From: Shewanella frigidimarina
GTDB taxonomy: Bacteria; Pseudomonadota; Gammaproteobacteria; Enterobacterales; Shewanellaceae
Direction: 5' to 3'
DNA: 64,000 nt
Assembly: GCF_003797125.1 (NCBI RefSeq)
Contig: NZ_RKKE01000009.1
Span: forward strand, 33,976 to 97,975
Shown: one piece after another, positions 1-9,114 of the stretch
Position numbering within the stretch: the first letter of the stretch is position 1
Layout: each line of letters starts with the position of its first letter
The notes under the pieces: generated by a model
Database searches by the model: none
What the model was told of the DNA's origin: nothing
What the model saw: only the letters and a program-made list of their open reading frames with translations
Position numbers and translations under genes: made by a program

Positions 1-852
1 GCTGATCCAAAACGTTTCTTGATCGGTGATGATGAGCACGGCTGGGCACCCGGTGGCGTATTTAATATCGAAGGCGGTTGCTATGCAAAATGTATCGACC
101 TGAGCCAAAAAAATGAACCTGTGATTTGGGATGCAATTCGTTTCGGTACCGTACTCGAAAACGTGGTGCTTGATGAACAGCGAGTGCCTGATTATAAAGA
201 TACTAGCCTAACCGAAAATAGCCGTGCTGCTTATCCTTTAGAGCACATTGCTCAACGTAAAGAAGATAACCGTGGTGCAGAACCTCATGCTGTGGTTTTC
301 TTAACTTGTGATGTATCAGGTGTATTACCGCCAGTATCGATATTAAGCAAAGAACAAGCTGCATATCACTTCTTATCAGGTTACACCGCGAAGGTAGGCT
401 CTACAGAAATGGGTTCTACGTCTGCAATTCAGTCAACCTTCTCGACGTGTTTTGGTGCACCATTCTTCCCACGTCCAGCTGGAGTGTATGCAGAGCTGTT
501 GATGAAACGCATTGAGTCGTTTGGCAGCCAAGTTTACCTTGTTAATACTGGCTGGACCGGTGGTCCACATGGTGTAGGTAAACGTTTTGATATCCCGACA
601 ACTCGCGCCATTGTGGATGCTATTGTCAGTGGTGAGCTAAAAGATGTTGAAACCGTTTATATCGATAAACTGAACTTAAACGTACCTGTTAGTGTATCGG
701 GTGTTGATACCGCTTTGTTAAACCCAGTCAACACTTGGGCAGATAAAGCTGAGTATGACAAATATGCACAGCAGCTAGCACAAGAGTTCAGTGATAACTT
801 TGCAAAATATAAAGTGTCTGAAGCCATTAAAAATGCTGGCCCTAACGTATAA
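1..852 (+). CDS. pckA: ATP-dependent phosphoenolpyruvate carboxykinase, 3' part
   Basis: Converts oxaloacetate and ATP to phosphoenolpyruvate, the entry step of gluconeogenesis, in the cytosol. The gene runs off the left edge; the frame is open from base 1 and gives the C-terminal 283 residues, roughly half of a family protein of about 510-540 residues. Recognisable ATP-PEPCK stretches are GDDEHGW near the start, RFGTVLENVV, AYPLEHI, the adenine-site region CDVSGVLPPVS, and NTGWTGGPHGVGKR near the C-terminal third. A strong hairpin terminator follows the stop. The identification is secure; nothing can be said about its promoter or its N-terminal P-loop. Confidence 0.96.
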   Translation, partial: ADPKRFLIGDDEHGWAPGGVFNIEGGCYAKCIDLSQKNEPVIWDAIRFGTVLENVVLDEQRVPDYKDTSLTENSRAAYPLEHIAQRKEDNRGAEPHAVVFLTCDVSGVLPPVSILSKEQAAYHFLSGYTAKVGSTEMGSTSAIQSTFSTCFGAPFFPRPAGVYAELLMKRIESFGSQVYLVNTGWTGGPHGVGKRFDIPTTRAIVDAIVSGELKDVETVYIDKLNLNVPVSVSGVDTALLNPVNTWADKAEYDKYAQQLAQEFSDNFAKYKVSEAIKNAGPNV

Positions 853-899
853 ACAAGCTCCTCATTATTCGCAACGCTTTATTTAATGCGATGTAATTT

Positions 900-929
900 A
901 AAAATCCCAACTTCGGTTGGGATTTTTTA
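900..929 (+). terminator. Rho-independent terminator of pckA
   Basis: A 9-bp perfect stem (903-911 with 916-924) closes a TTCG tetraloop and is followed by a run of T. It lies 48 bases after the pckA stop codon. Confidence 0.9.
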
Positions 930-1040
930 TCTGCACAAAACCAGTTTATTTATAAGGGTAAAAGCAACTGAAACTGTTGATAGGCAGTGTTATGATGCCA
1001 TTACCGTATTTCGACACAATCACCATTCACAGGGATATTC

Positions 1041-2900
1041 ATGCGCCGCTTTTTGCTTGCTAGTTTAATGGTTAGTCCGTTACTTATCTGTTCCACTTTC
1101 ACCTATGCTAACAATGCTGTGCCTACTGCCCCTCAGGTACCAGCAGAGCAAATAACGCATCTCGAAAACGACAGCATACTGCCACCCATTCACCCTTGGT
1201 CAGGCGCCAGTGAAACGTTACTGTTAAGTGCAGATCAGCCATGGGCAACCCCTTTTGAGCAACAAGGTTATGTTTCCAGCCCAAACTATCACGACACCAT
1301 GGAATGGTTAGACAAACTCGTCGACAGTAGCGACGTGTTACAAAAAGTCAGCATTGGTAAAAGCCCCCAAGGACGAGATATATGGATGATTGTTGCGTCA
1401 CAAGATGGGGTGTCAACGGCACAAGCATTAAGTGATAACGGTAAAGCAACGGTATTAGTGCAAGCAGGTATTCATTCAGGTGAAATTGACGGTAAAGATG
1501 CAGGCATGATGCTACTACGTGATATCAGCCATCGTAACAAACGCGATTTACTTGAAAACGTTAATTTACTGTTTATTCCTATCTTCAGTGTCGATGCCCA
1601 TGAACGTAGCAGCAAATTCAATCGGGTCAATCAGCGTGGGCCGATCAATATGGGCTGGCGCACCACGGCCAACAATCTAAATTTAAACCGTGATTATGCT
1701 AAAGGTGATGCATTGGAAATGCAGCACCTCATTCAAGCGATTAATATATGGCAGCCAGACTTATATATTGATATCCATGTGACCGATGGTATTGACTACC
1801 AATACGATGTCACCTTTGGTTACAACGTTGCACAAGGCTATAGCCCAAGTATTTTTACATGGTTAGATTCTATTTACCGCCCTGCGGTTGAACATGCATT
1901 AACCGAACAAGGCCACATTCCGGGCCAGTTGGTATTTGCTAACGATAATACTGACATGACTAAAGGCCTGTCATTGTGGAACCCTAGCCCACGTTTTTCC
2001 AATGGTTACGGTGATGCTCGTCATTTGCCGACTATTCTAATAGAGAACCATAGCCTTAAACCTTATAAGCAACGCGTTCTAGGTACTTACGTTACGCTCG
2101 AGCAAACCCTTAAAACGGTGGCAAAAAATAGCACTAAACTAAAGTCTGCGATTAATGAAGATAAATATCGTAATCCAAGCGAGTTAACCATTAGTTGGCA
2201 AAGTGAAACCTTAGCAGAAGGAAAAGACTTTAAAGGGATTGATTACCGTGTTGAGCAAAGCCCAATCAGTGGTGACAAAGTAGTACGCTGGACTGGTGAA
2301 CCTAAGTTATATGAAAACTTACCAATTGTGGCTAATACAAAAGCTGATATCACGGTAACTCGTCCTGTGGCTTATTATATTCCACCACAATGGACAAACG
2401 TTATTGAGCGTTTATCTTTACATGGTATTCGAATGACACGACTGAATAAGCCAGCCTCGATAACCGCGCAGCAATATCAATTTAGCGATCCATTATTCTC
2501 AAGCGCTGATTATGAAGGTCATCAAACGGTAACGGCAACAACGGCTATTCATAAAATAAACGCCTACCTTCCTGCAGGTAGCATGCGTATTCCAACCGAC
2601 CAGCCTTTGGGTGACTTAGCAATGCTATTACTTGAACCTCAAGCTGAGGATTCATTGTTTTATTGGGGCATGTTTAATACCATTTTCACCCGTACAGAAT
2701 ACATTGAAGACTATGCAGTGGAACCTTTAGCGGCAAAAATGTTACTCGACAATCCAGCTCTACAAGCTGAGTTTGATCAAGCGCTTAAAGACCCTGATTT
2801 TGCGAAAGATAGCCAAGCAAGATTACGCTGGTTTTACCAACGTAGCCCATACTACGACAGCGAATACATGAAGTACCCTGTGTTGCGAGCATCTAAATAA
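1041..2900 (+). CDS. Secreted M14-family zinc carboxypeptidase
   Basis: A 619-residue exported metallopeptidase. Residues 1-23 form a typical signal peptide (two Arg, a hydrophobic core, then TYA). The catalytic domain shows the M14 signatures: GIHSGEIDGKD, where His and Glu are the first two zinc ligands, NLNRDY with the substrate-binding Asn-Arg, and DLYIDIHVTDG with the third ligand His. IENHSLKPY could carry the catalytic Glu. About 250 further residues form a C-terminal part I cannot assign. It starts at ATG 1041 with AGGG eight bases upstream, stands alone between two terminators, and is probably periplasmic or extracellular. The substrate is unknown; M14 members cleave C-terminal residues from peptides or cell-wall peptides. 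Confidence 0.85.
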   Translation: MRRFLLASLMVSPLLICSTFTYANNAVPTAPQVPAEQITHLENDSILPPIHPWSGASETLLLSADQPWATPFEQQGYVSSPNYHDTMEWLDKLVDSSDVLQKVSIGKSPQGRDIWMIVASQDGVSTAQALSDNGKATVLVQAGIHSGEIDGKDAGMMLLRDISHRNKRDLLENVNLLFIPIFSVDAHERSSKFNRVNQRGPINMGWRTTANNLNLNRDYAKGDALEMQHLIQAINIWQPDLYIDIHVTDGIDYQYDVTFGYNVAQGYSPSIFTWLDSIYRPAVEHALTEQGHIPGQLVFANDNTDMTKGLSLWNPSPRFSNGYGDARHLPTILIENHSLKPYKQRVLGTYVTLEQTLKTVAKNSTKLKSAINEDKYRNPSELTISWQSETLAEGKDFKGIDYRVEQSPISGDKVVRWTGEPKLYENLPIVANTKADITVTRPVAYYIPPQWTNVIERLSLHGIRMTRLNKPASITAQQYQFSDPLFSSADYEGHQTVTATTAIHKINAYLPAGSMRIPTDQPLGDLAMLLLEPQAEDSLFYWGMFNTIFTRTEYIEDYAVEPLAAKMLLDNPALQAEFDQALKDPDFAKDSQARLRWFYQRSPYYDSEYMKYPVLRASK

Positions 2901-2932
2901 GCTTCAACGCTGTATAAACGATGAAATTAAAT

Positions 2933-2970
2933 AACGCCGTATCACTCCACAAGTGCTGCGGCGTTTTTTG
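2933..2970. terminator. Bidirectional terminator between convergent genes
   Basis: Stem AACGCCG (2933-2939) pairs with CGGCGTT (2959-2965), with a smaller CACT/AGTG pair inside and T after it on the plus strand. It lies just after the M14 gene and overlaps the last codons of the minus-strand gene ending at 2942. Confidence 0.75.
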
Positions 2971-3835
2971 TGGGATGCGGTAAATCAATCCATAAATCTT
3001 GGTTTTGAAAAGGTGTTTGTGGCGGTAACAGTGGATTAGCTAAGTCAAAAATACGACTGTTGTTATATTTACTGAGCGGGAACATATCTCGAGTTGTTTC
3101 ATGCTGCTCAATAAACACATGTAGCAGACCTGTCGTAATGAGTGCCTCTAAACCTTGAGTAATGCGTTGAGCTAAGCGCGGGTGGTCATTACTAACAAAA
3201 AAATACATCGGTAATGGATAATGTAATATGAGTTTATCGTACACCATCAAGCTTTCGTTACCTTTCGTGTTCACCTCAGCATAAGCCTCATTTAAACCAC
3301 GAGGAAAATAATCACAGCGCTGCTGTTTCAACATGCTGTAAATTAACTGGAAGGTAATCACCCGTTCAACTCGATAACCGTTATATTCTAAAATATCCGA
3401 ATCTGGCCACTGTGCCCCTTGGCACGCGACTAATTGCTGCAGTTGCCTTGGCGTGTTTATCGCTTCAAATTCCGCGAATCTATCACGAACAATTACCGGT
3501 ACTCTAGCACCCAATAAGCCACCAACCAGAGGAATTTTAATTGCATGGAACTTACGCTCGCGCTCAACAGTGGTGCCAGCCCAAAAGACATCTAGCAAAT
3601 CGGCTTTTAACATACTAAAACCACGAGACTGTGACAATGGGGTGTTGATAACAACAATATCAGCCGAGCCATAATCGTCAGCGGTTTGGGTTAATATTAG
3701 CTGTAACAAATCGTAATAATATTGGTAGGTGATATTTTCTGAAGATTGAACAGATTGAATGCGTACTTGTTGTGCGGCTAAAGGAAATGCAAAACAACAA
3801 ATGATCAGCGCAACACTCATTAACAACTTAACCAT
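2942..3835 (-). CDS. Periplasmic solute-binding-like protein of unknown ligand
   Basis: A protein of about 297 residues with a signal peptide (MVKLLMSVALIICCF...LAAQQ), then a fold resembling SBP_bac_3-type periplasmic binding proteins: an early 'QYYYDLLQLIL' helix, a mid domain with FWAGT, and late strands such as LPMYFFVS. No ABC permease or ATPase lies nearby, so it may be a stand-alone sensor or orphan binding protein, as is common in Shewanella. The reading frame extends upstream to a TTG at 3910, with another ATG at 3856. I chose ATG 3835 because the signal peptide begins there; no start has a convincing ribosome-binding site. The 3' end lies inside the shared terminator. Function unassigned. 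Confidence 0.6.
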   Translation of the reverse strand: MVKLLMSVALIICCFAFPLAAQQVRIQSVQSSENITYQYYYDLLQLILTQTADDYGSADIVVINTPLSQSRGFSMLKADLLDVFWAGTTVERERKFHAIKIPLVGGLLGARVPVIVRDRFAEFEAINTPRQLQQLVACQGAQWPDSDILEYNGYRVERVITFQLIYSMLKQQRCDYFPRGLNEAYAEVNTKGNESLMVYDKLILHYPLPMYFFVSNDHPRLAQRITQGLEALITTGLLHVFIEQHETTRDMFPLSKYNNSRIFDLANPLLPPQTPFQNQDLWIDLPHPTKNAAALVE

Positions 3836-3937
3836 TGTACTGCCACCATTCACCATTGTGATGCCATCATTCAGTTTAGTCGTAAAACAATTGCAGACTA
3901 ACTTTTTCAATATAGAAAAGTCATAAATATAGGCAAC

Positions 3938-4234
3938 TTATCGTTCCGTTGGGTGGATTAACGCATGCTGTTCAATCAACAATAATTTTTGCTGCCTAGT
4001 ATATTTTTTAACAGTAATCTCGCGTTTTGACGCTTCACTTCGATCAGTTAATGATTCTTGATAAACTAAGGTTAACGGGCCTTTACCTTTTAAATATTTA
4101 GCCGCTTTAGGACCACTGGCTTGATGCTCGGCAAAACGACGAGCAATATCCGTGGTGATACCCGTGTATAAATGTGAGTTTGCACAGCGAATAATGTACA
4201 AGTACCAACCCGTCTTGGCATTATTTTTCGACAT
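3938..4234 (-). CDS. GIY-YIG nuclease superfamily protein, YhbQ-like (UPF0213)
   Basis: A 98-residue single-domain GIY-YIG protein. The motif is split in the usual way as WYLYIIRC and LYTGITTDIARRFAEH, with the conserved Arg of the domain; a basic C-terminal segment (REITVKKYTRQQK) follows. Length and layout match the YhbQ/UPF0213 group, small proteins implicated in DNA repair or processing without a settled substrate. I start at ATG 4234 (MSKNNAK); an in-frame ATG at 4261 would add nine residues and cannot be excluded. The divergently transcribed moeA begins 133 bases away. Confidence 0.85.
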   Translation of the reverse strand: MSKNNAKTGWYLYIIRCANSHLYTGITTDIARRFAEHQASGPKAAKYLKGKGPLTLVYQESLTDRSEASKREITVKKYTRQQKLLLIEQHALIHPTER

Positions 4235-4367
4235 AAAATATAAAACCTTAAGTGTGATCATAAAACTCTTGTGCCATCATGGCATACTAAGCACCATTAA
4301 AAAGCAAAGACCTATTTCAACCAAGATACAGTTGATAGTATTTTAGCTATTCATTAAGGAAGTTCTG

Positions 4368-5621
4368 ATGTCCAGTAATCAAGATCCTTGCGCTCAACCA
4401 GCATTGCTTCATCCCGATCAAGCAATTGAGCAACTTTTAGCTCAAGTTGAAGCAACCCAAGATACCGAGCTAGTCACATTAACCCAAGCTATCGACAGAG
4501 TGCTCGCGGAAGATCTGGCATCGAGTATTGATTTACCCCCATTTGATAACTCGGCAATGGACGGTTATGCATTTCGTTTTACCGATTTAGCTGCATCACA
4601 GGATAAAACAACCCTTACCCTCGTGGGTAGTTCTTTTGCTGGCCACCCTTTCAAGGGTCATGTATTACCCAATAGCTGTATTCGTATAATGACTGGCGCC
4701 CCTGTACCAGTGGGTTTTGATACCGTGCAAATGCAAGAAAAAGTCCAAGCAAACGAAAATAAAATTACTATCGAACATCCACATCGATTAGGCGCTAATG
4801 TACGCCTATGTGGTGAAGAACTGCTTGCTGGCACAAAAGTATTGCATAAAGGCATCACTATCCGCGCTGCAGAAATGGGTGTACTCGCCACTATTGGTAT
4901 TAACCAGGTTAGAGTGACACGCAAATTAAAAGTCGCCTTCTTTTCTACTGGTGATGAGTTACGCCCAGTGGGAAGTGAACTGGCTCCTGGACAGATTTAT
5001 GATTCTAACCGCTATTCAATCCAAGGCTTACTCAGTAAAAGCCATGTTGAATGGATTGATTTAGGCGTAATAGCCGACAATAAAGAAGCCATTCGAGGTG
5101 CATTTAAAGAAGCAGCCAGCAAGGCTGATATGGTATTAACATCCGGCGGAGTTTCTGTTGGTGAAGCTGACTTTACTAAACAAATTTTGTCTGAAGAAGG
5201 CCAAATTACCTTTTGGAAACTCGCTATTAAGCCAGGTAAACCATTCGCATTTGGTAAAATAGATAATGCGATTTTTTGCGGTTTACCCGGTAATCCCGTT
5301 TCTTCAATGGTAACGTTTTATAAACTCGTGTTACCCATTTTAAATAAAATGCAGGGACTTAAGCCTATTAAGCCGTTATTTTGCCAAGCAAAGTTGCTGA
5401 CAGATATACGAAAACACCCTGGTAGAGTCGAATATCAACGCGGCATACTCAGTCGAAATGAAGCGGGCGAACTTGAAGTTGCGATTACTGGCGGCCAAGG
5501 TTCAGGCATGCTCACATCAATGAGTTTAGCTAATTGCTTTGTGATATTAGATCAATTCCAAGGCGACACACCAACAGGCACCCAAGTCACCGTAGAGCCT
5601 TTTAATAACGTGTTGTGTTAG
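4368..5621 (+). CDS. moeA: Molybdopterin molybdenumtransferase MoeA
   Basis: Inserts molybdate into adenylylated molybdopterin, the last step of basic Moco synthesis. At 417 residues it has the usual length. Family motifs are PPFDNSAMDGYA (residues about 60-71), MTGAPVPVGFDTV, FSTGDEL with QIYDSNR, the MPT-binding TSGGVSVGEADF, and GLPGNPVSSMV. An AAGGAAG ribosome site precedes ATG 4368. It forms an operon with moeB, which starts seven bases after its stop. This pair is separate from the moa/mod operon 9 kb away on the other strand. Confidence 0.96.
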   Translation: MSSNQDPCAQPALLHPDQAIEQLLAQVEATQDTELVTLTQAIDRVLAEDLASSIDLPPFDNSAMDGYAFRFTDLAASQDKTTLTLVGSSFAGHPFKGHVLPNSCIRIMTGAPVPVGFDTVQMQEKVQANENKITIEHPHRLGANVRLCGEELLAGTKVLHKGITIRAAEMGVLATIGINQVRVTRKLKVAFFSTGDELRPVGSELAPGQIYDSNRYSIQGLLSKSHVEWIDLGVIADNKEAIRGAFKEAASKADMVLTSGGVSVGEADFTKQILSEEGQITFWKLAIKPGKPFAFGKIDNAIFCGLPGNPVSSMVTFYKLVLPILNKMQGLKPIKPLFCQAKLLTDIRKHPGRVEYQRGILSRNEAGELEVAITGGQGSGMLTSMSLANCFVILDQFQGDTPTGTQVTVEPFNNVLC

Positions 5622-5628
5622 GAATAGT

Positions 5629-6399
5629 ATGGATTCACTTGATCAAGAGATACTCACTGATAATGAAATGCTGCGCTATAGCCGGCAGATCTCTATTAAG
5701 GCTATCGATATCGATGGCCAAGAAAAGCTCAAGCTTGCCAAAGTATTAATTATTGGTGCAGGCGGACTCGGCTGTGCAGCAAGTCAATACCTTGCCGTGG
5801 CTGGGGTTGGTGAAATCACCTTAGTTGATTTTGATACCGTAGAGCTGTCTAATTTGCAGCGCCAAGTATTGCACTATGACGCCAATATTGGCCAAGCAAA
5901 AGTTGAATCGGCTAAGCAATCGCTGATGCTGCTAAATCCATTAATTAACATCAATACCATTAATGCGTTATTAGATGATGATGAGATTAACGTGTTGGTG
6001 AGTCAACATAGCTTAATTCTGGATTGCACAGACAATATGTTAGTGCGTGAACAGCTTAATAAAAGCTGTTTTGAGCACCAAGTGCCTTTAGTTTCAGCCG
6101 CGGCTATTAGAATGGAAGGCACTGTTACAGTATTTGACTACCAACAAGACAGCCCTTGCTATCAATGCTTTAGTGCTTTATTTGGTGAACAACAGCTAAC
6201 TTGTGTTGAAGCGGGCATTCTTGCGCCTGTGGTCGGCATGATTGGCTGCATTCAAGCAACAGAAGCAATAAAAGTCATCACGGCTATCGGCGAGCCATTA
6301 ACCGGAAAATTGTTGATGATTGATGCGATGACCATGGAGTTTAGGCAAATGCGTTTACCTAAACAACCACATTGTAAAGTATGCGGTGTTAATCCGTAG
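5629..6399 (+). CDS. moeB: Molybdopterin-synthase adenylyltransferase MoeB
   Basis: Adenylates the C-terminal Gly-Gly of MoaD so that it can be sulfurated. The 256-residue E1-like protein has the ATP-binding GAGGLGC (43-49), VDFDTVELSNLQRQ with the Asp and Arg of the adenylation site, LDCTDN, a Cys in LTCVEAG at the position of the conserved family cysteine, and two CxxC pairs (CYQC and CKVC near the end) that bind structural zinc. There is no rhodanese extension, so it is bacterial MoeB. Its substrate MoaD is encoded at 15152-15400 and ends in Gly-Gly as required. Confidence 0.95.
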   Translation: MDSLDQEILTDNEMLRYSRQISIKAIDIDGQEKLKLAKVLIIGAGGLGCAASQYLAVAGVGEITLVDFDTVELSNLQRQVLHYDANIGQAKVESAKQSLMLLNPLININTINALLDDDEINVLVSQHSLILDCTDNMLVREQLNKSCFEHQVPLVSAAAIRMEGTVTVFDYQQDSPCYQCFSALFGEQQLTCVEAGILAPVVGMIGCIQATEAIKVITAIGEPLTGKLLMIDAMTMEFRQMRLPKQPHCKVCGVNP

Positions 6400-6431
6400 A
6401 TAAAATCATCTCTAGGGTCATCGCTATAGTG

Positions 6432-6638
6432 TTACAGTGCTGGCGAATGTGCAGCATCAGAGTCGCTTAATACGCTGTCAGCTACACCGGCTGATGGCGC
6501 TATAACCAATTGCGCTTGGGCAAGCTGCTCACGGTCTGCTTTGGCAATATATGGCGATTTATTGGCAGCATGAAGCTTAGCATTGGCTTTTTTTGCTTTA
6601 GCTTTAAGAGTTTGATTAATTTTCTTTTTACGATTCAT
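6432..6638 (-). CDS. Small basic protein, DUF2986 family
   Basis: A 68-residue protein starting MNRKKKINQTLKAKAKKANA, a Lys-rich N-terminal helix typical of the DUF2986 family known from Shewanella, Vibrio and relatives; the C-terminal third is acidic and not conserved in appearance. A GTG three codons upstream could also start, but ATG 6638 has a better-spaced AAGTGA. It converges on moeB with a gap of about 30 bases and no clear terminator. Function unknown; the basic, soluble character would fit nucleic-acid or ribosome association, which is only inference. Confidence 0.75.
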   Translation of the reverse strand: MNRKKKINQTLKAKAKKANAKLHAANKSPYIAKADREQLAQAQLVIAPSAGVADSVLSDSDAAHSPAL

Positions 6639-6752
6639 ATTGGTCACTTGATAGCATTTACACGAGGCAATTATAATCTCAAACTGATTAAAACCCTATA
6701 AATTCCAACTTATCAGTGACCAAACAATATCGATAGCATAGGGTGTTAAACA

Positions 6753-6920
6753 TTATTCTTGTAACACTACCCACAAAGCATGAACAAGCCCCGGTACAAA
6801 AAAGAAAATACATAATAAGATATTTATTAATAAGTCTTTACCCATGCCTTTTTTGAGTAAAACCGCCACTGGCGGCAGTAAAATCGCAATAATCACCAGT
6901 AATAATTTATTAGAATCCAT
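6753..6920 (-). CDS. YqaE/Pmp3-family small membrane protein
   Basis: A 55-residue gene starting ATG 6920 and ending TAA 6753. Translation begins MDSNKLLLVIIAILLPPVAV and has two hydrophobic segments (about 6-22 and 30-50) joined by a short basic loop (LKKGMGKD). The PP in the first segment, the loop, and PG in the second are the hallmark of the Pmp3/YqaE family, stress-linked proteolipids of the inner membrane. The start is supported by AAGGTAA seven bases upstream. It is alone between DUF2986 and a divergent diguanylate cyclase gene. Confidence 0.85.
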   Translation of the reverse strand: MDSNKLLLVIIAILLPPVAVLLKKGMGKDLLINILLCIFFFVPGLVHALWVVLQE

Positions 6921-7041
6921 TTGAGTTACCTTATTTAAGTTGATTAATTTCGCTATAGTTATTATAAAAACAGTATACGATACAATTTGTTAACTAGGAC
7001 AATTTCTTAATTAGAACAATTAGCCTATTATTGTAGTTGCG

Positions 7042-8322
7042 ATGTTGATATCACATTATGGAATAGTCTTTTTCACGAAACTAATGAGTCATATGGAACA
7101 TAACCAAAGTATTATTTTCGTTCAATTTTTTAGCTTAATAGCAGTAAGTTGCGCCATAGCTTGGACATTACTTGCCTGCCTATTACGCATTGCACCTAAA
7201 GCCAGTTGGTGTTTCGCCGCCACCAATATTTGTACACTTATCGGCATTATGCTTTATACCCAACGTACTGAAGCAATTAACTATTTATACTGGTTTGTGG
7301 CAGACATGACAATACTTGTGGGGTTTGCTCTGGTGCGTTGGGGCAGCCAACATTTATTTAAGCAGCCTTTATCTTACCGATTCGATCTTATTTTGCTGGC
7401 AACCACGGCATTATTAATGCTGTTGGTTCCACCATCCCTGACCTACGCTGTCTACTTAGTTATTGTAATGAGTATTACCGCAGCAACGTTCATCACCCTT
7501 AGTGGTATTGATAATTTTCGGGCGGTAAAAAAACACTTACCGCTGCATTATGCCGCGTTGATTAACGTACCTTTTTTCACCATAGGCTTACTGTTTATCA
7601 TACGCGCAGTTGTTTTATTACTTTTCCCCGACGAACTTGCCAACATTTCAGCTGCAGACAAGCTTAACTCATCGTTAGTGATGTGGAGCTACATCATATT
7701 ACTGCTACTCACTAATCTAGTATTGTTTGGTAATGCGCTAACTCGCTTAGTCTACAAGGTCGCTCGATTAGCCAACAAAGATCAACTAACTGGCTTATGG
7801 AATAGGCACTCTTTATTAAACAAGCTCGAAGAAGTTGATGCCCTATGGCTTCGAAATGGGTTGGCGTATAGTTTAATGGTACTCGACTTAGACCACTTCA
7901 AACGCATTAATGATACTTACGGGCATTTAGCGGGTGATATGGTGCTCAAAAATACTGCCGACATATTACAAAAATCATTGAGGAAAATTGATTTCGTTTG
8001 TCGTTATGGTGGTGAGGAGTTTTTAATCATACTGCCATTAACCAATAAAAAAGAGGCTCAAATAGTGGCCGAAAAAGTACAACAAAAAATCAATGAAAAT
8101 ACTGTTTTATGGCAGAAGACCCATATCAATACCACTCTCAGCATTGGTTATGCTACCTGTAAAACTCACCTTAGTATTGAACAATTATTACAACTAGCTG
8201 ACGACGCTATGTACCTTGCTAAAAGTAAAGGCCGCAATACAATTTGCTCAATGGATGCAATGGAAGATTCAATGGATTCAATGGAAGAATCAAATGCTGC
8301 GATAATAACAGAGCAATCGTAA
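7042..8322 (+). CDS. Membrane-anchored diguanylate cyclase (GGDEF)
   Basis: Makes cyclic di-GMP from two GTP. Residues about 22-235 hold six or seven transmembrane helices of an unidentified sensor region; residues 243-405 are a GGDEF domain with DQLTGLWNR at its start, DLDHFKRIND, and the active-site loop GGEEF at 323-327. RKID at 314-317, exactly five residues ahead of it, is an intact inhibitory I-site, so product feedback is expected. The C-terminal tail is Met/Asp/Glu-rich (repeated MDAMED/MDSMEES). Start choice is uncertain: ATG 7042 has no clear ribosome site, and ATG 7084 or 7093 would remove 14-17 residues before the first helix. Confidence 0.9.
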   Translation: MLISHYGIVFFTKLMSHMEHNQSIIFVQFFSLIAVSCAIAWTLLACLLRIAPKASWCFAATNICTLIGIMLYTQRTEAINYLYWFVADMTILVGFALVRWGSQHLFKQPLSYRFDLILLATTALLMLLVPPSLTYAVYLVIVMSITAATFITLSGIDNFRAVKKHLPLHYAALINVPFFTIGLLFIIRAVVLLLFPDELANISAADKLNSSLVMWSYIILLLLTNLVLFGNALTRLVYKVARLANKDQLTGLWNRHSLLNKLEEVDALWLRNGLAYSLMVLDLDHFKRINDTYGHLAGDMVLKNTADILQKSLRKIDFVCRYGGEEFLIILPLTNKKEAQIVAEKVQQKINENTVLWQKTHINTTLSIGYATCKTHLSIEQLLQLADDAMYLAKSKGRNTICSMDAMEDSMDSMEESNAAIITEQS

Positions 8323-8371
8323 CGGCTATCCAGTCAGCTCTTTCACATTATGATTTTAGTCAATTAACCAA

Positions 8372-8386
8372 TACCCTATTAGGGTA
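8372..8386. other. 15-base palindrome between convergent genes
   Basis: TACCCTATTAGGGTA is a perfect 7+1+7 palindrome in the gap between the diguanylate cyclase gene and the convergent pseudouridine synthase gene. It has no adjoining T-run, so it is not a typical terminator. Its role is unknown. Confidence 0.4.
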
Positions 8387-8398
8387 AGCGGGAGACAA

Positions 8399-9076
8399 TT
8401 AGTCTTTACTCGGCCACGGCAAGTCATTCGGTGATTGCCATTGATTCATCATAAGTTGTTGGCATTCAGGTAACAAAAACTGCTTACCGAATTGAGGCTG
8501 TTGCTTAAAAGAATAATCCTGTTCTAAGTAGGTAAAATGCACACTATAAGCATGTAAATAACATCTACCGCTCAGCTCATCACCATATAGTTTATCACCT
8601 AAAATAGGCACGCCAATACTGGCTAAAGCCACTCTTAATTGATGGGTTTTACCGCTCAACGGTTTCAGTAAATACATCCGCATACCAGAGGCAATACTCT
8701 GACTAAAAAACTGTGTCACTGCAGGGTTTTCAGTGGTCCGCAGTAACTTATACATACTGCGACGTGACTTAGCCATGTCGCCGATAATCCAGCCTTGTTT
8801 CTTTTTCGGTTTACCACAAGCAATCGCCAAATAATATTTTTGTACTTTATGCTCAGTAAACATTTTGGTAAACACATTTGCAGCTTGAGGAGATTTCGCC
8901 ACAATCAGCAACCCTGAAGTCGGTGTATCGAGTCGATGAACAGGGTAAAGCTTGTAACCTAAATCAGCCTCAGCCTGCGCAATCACCCCAGCACTTCCAT
9001 CTTGACTGTGAAAATGAACATTCACGGACTTGCTGATGACAATAAAGTCTGGTTGATCACTGAGCACTTGATACAT
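8399..9076 (-). CDS. RluA-family pseudouridine synthase (TIGR01621-like)
   Basis: A 225-residue stand-alone catalytic domain converting uridine to pseudouridine in RNA. The active-site motif HRLDTPTSGLL is at 47-57 with catalytic Asp50. Other family pieces are FTEHKVQKYYLAIACG and the region around GKTHQLRVALASIG with the conserved Leu-Arg-Val. It lacks an S4 domain, which together with the short length points to the TIGR01621 subgroup rather than RluC or RluD. The target nucleotide is not predictable from sequence. It lies 38 bases downstream of the sensor kinase gene on the same strand and may be read through from it. Confidence 0.9.
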   Translation of the reverse strand: MYQVLSDQPDFIVISKSVNVHFHSQDGSAGVIAQAEADLGYKLYPVHRLDTPTSGLLIVAKSPQAANVFTKMFTEHKVQKYYLAIACGKPKKKQGWIIGDMAKSRRSMYKLLRTTENPAVTQFFSQSIASGMRMYLLKPLSGKTHQLRVALASIGVPILGDKLYGDELSGRCYLHAYSVHFTYLEQDYSFKQQPQFGKQFLLPECQQLMMNQWQSPNDLPWPSKD

Positions 9077-9114
9077 AGATTATCCAACAACGATTAAATG
9101 GGAGGCTTGTGGGG

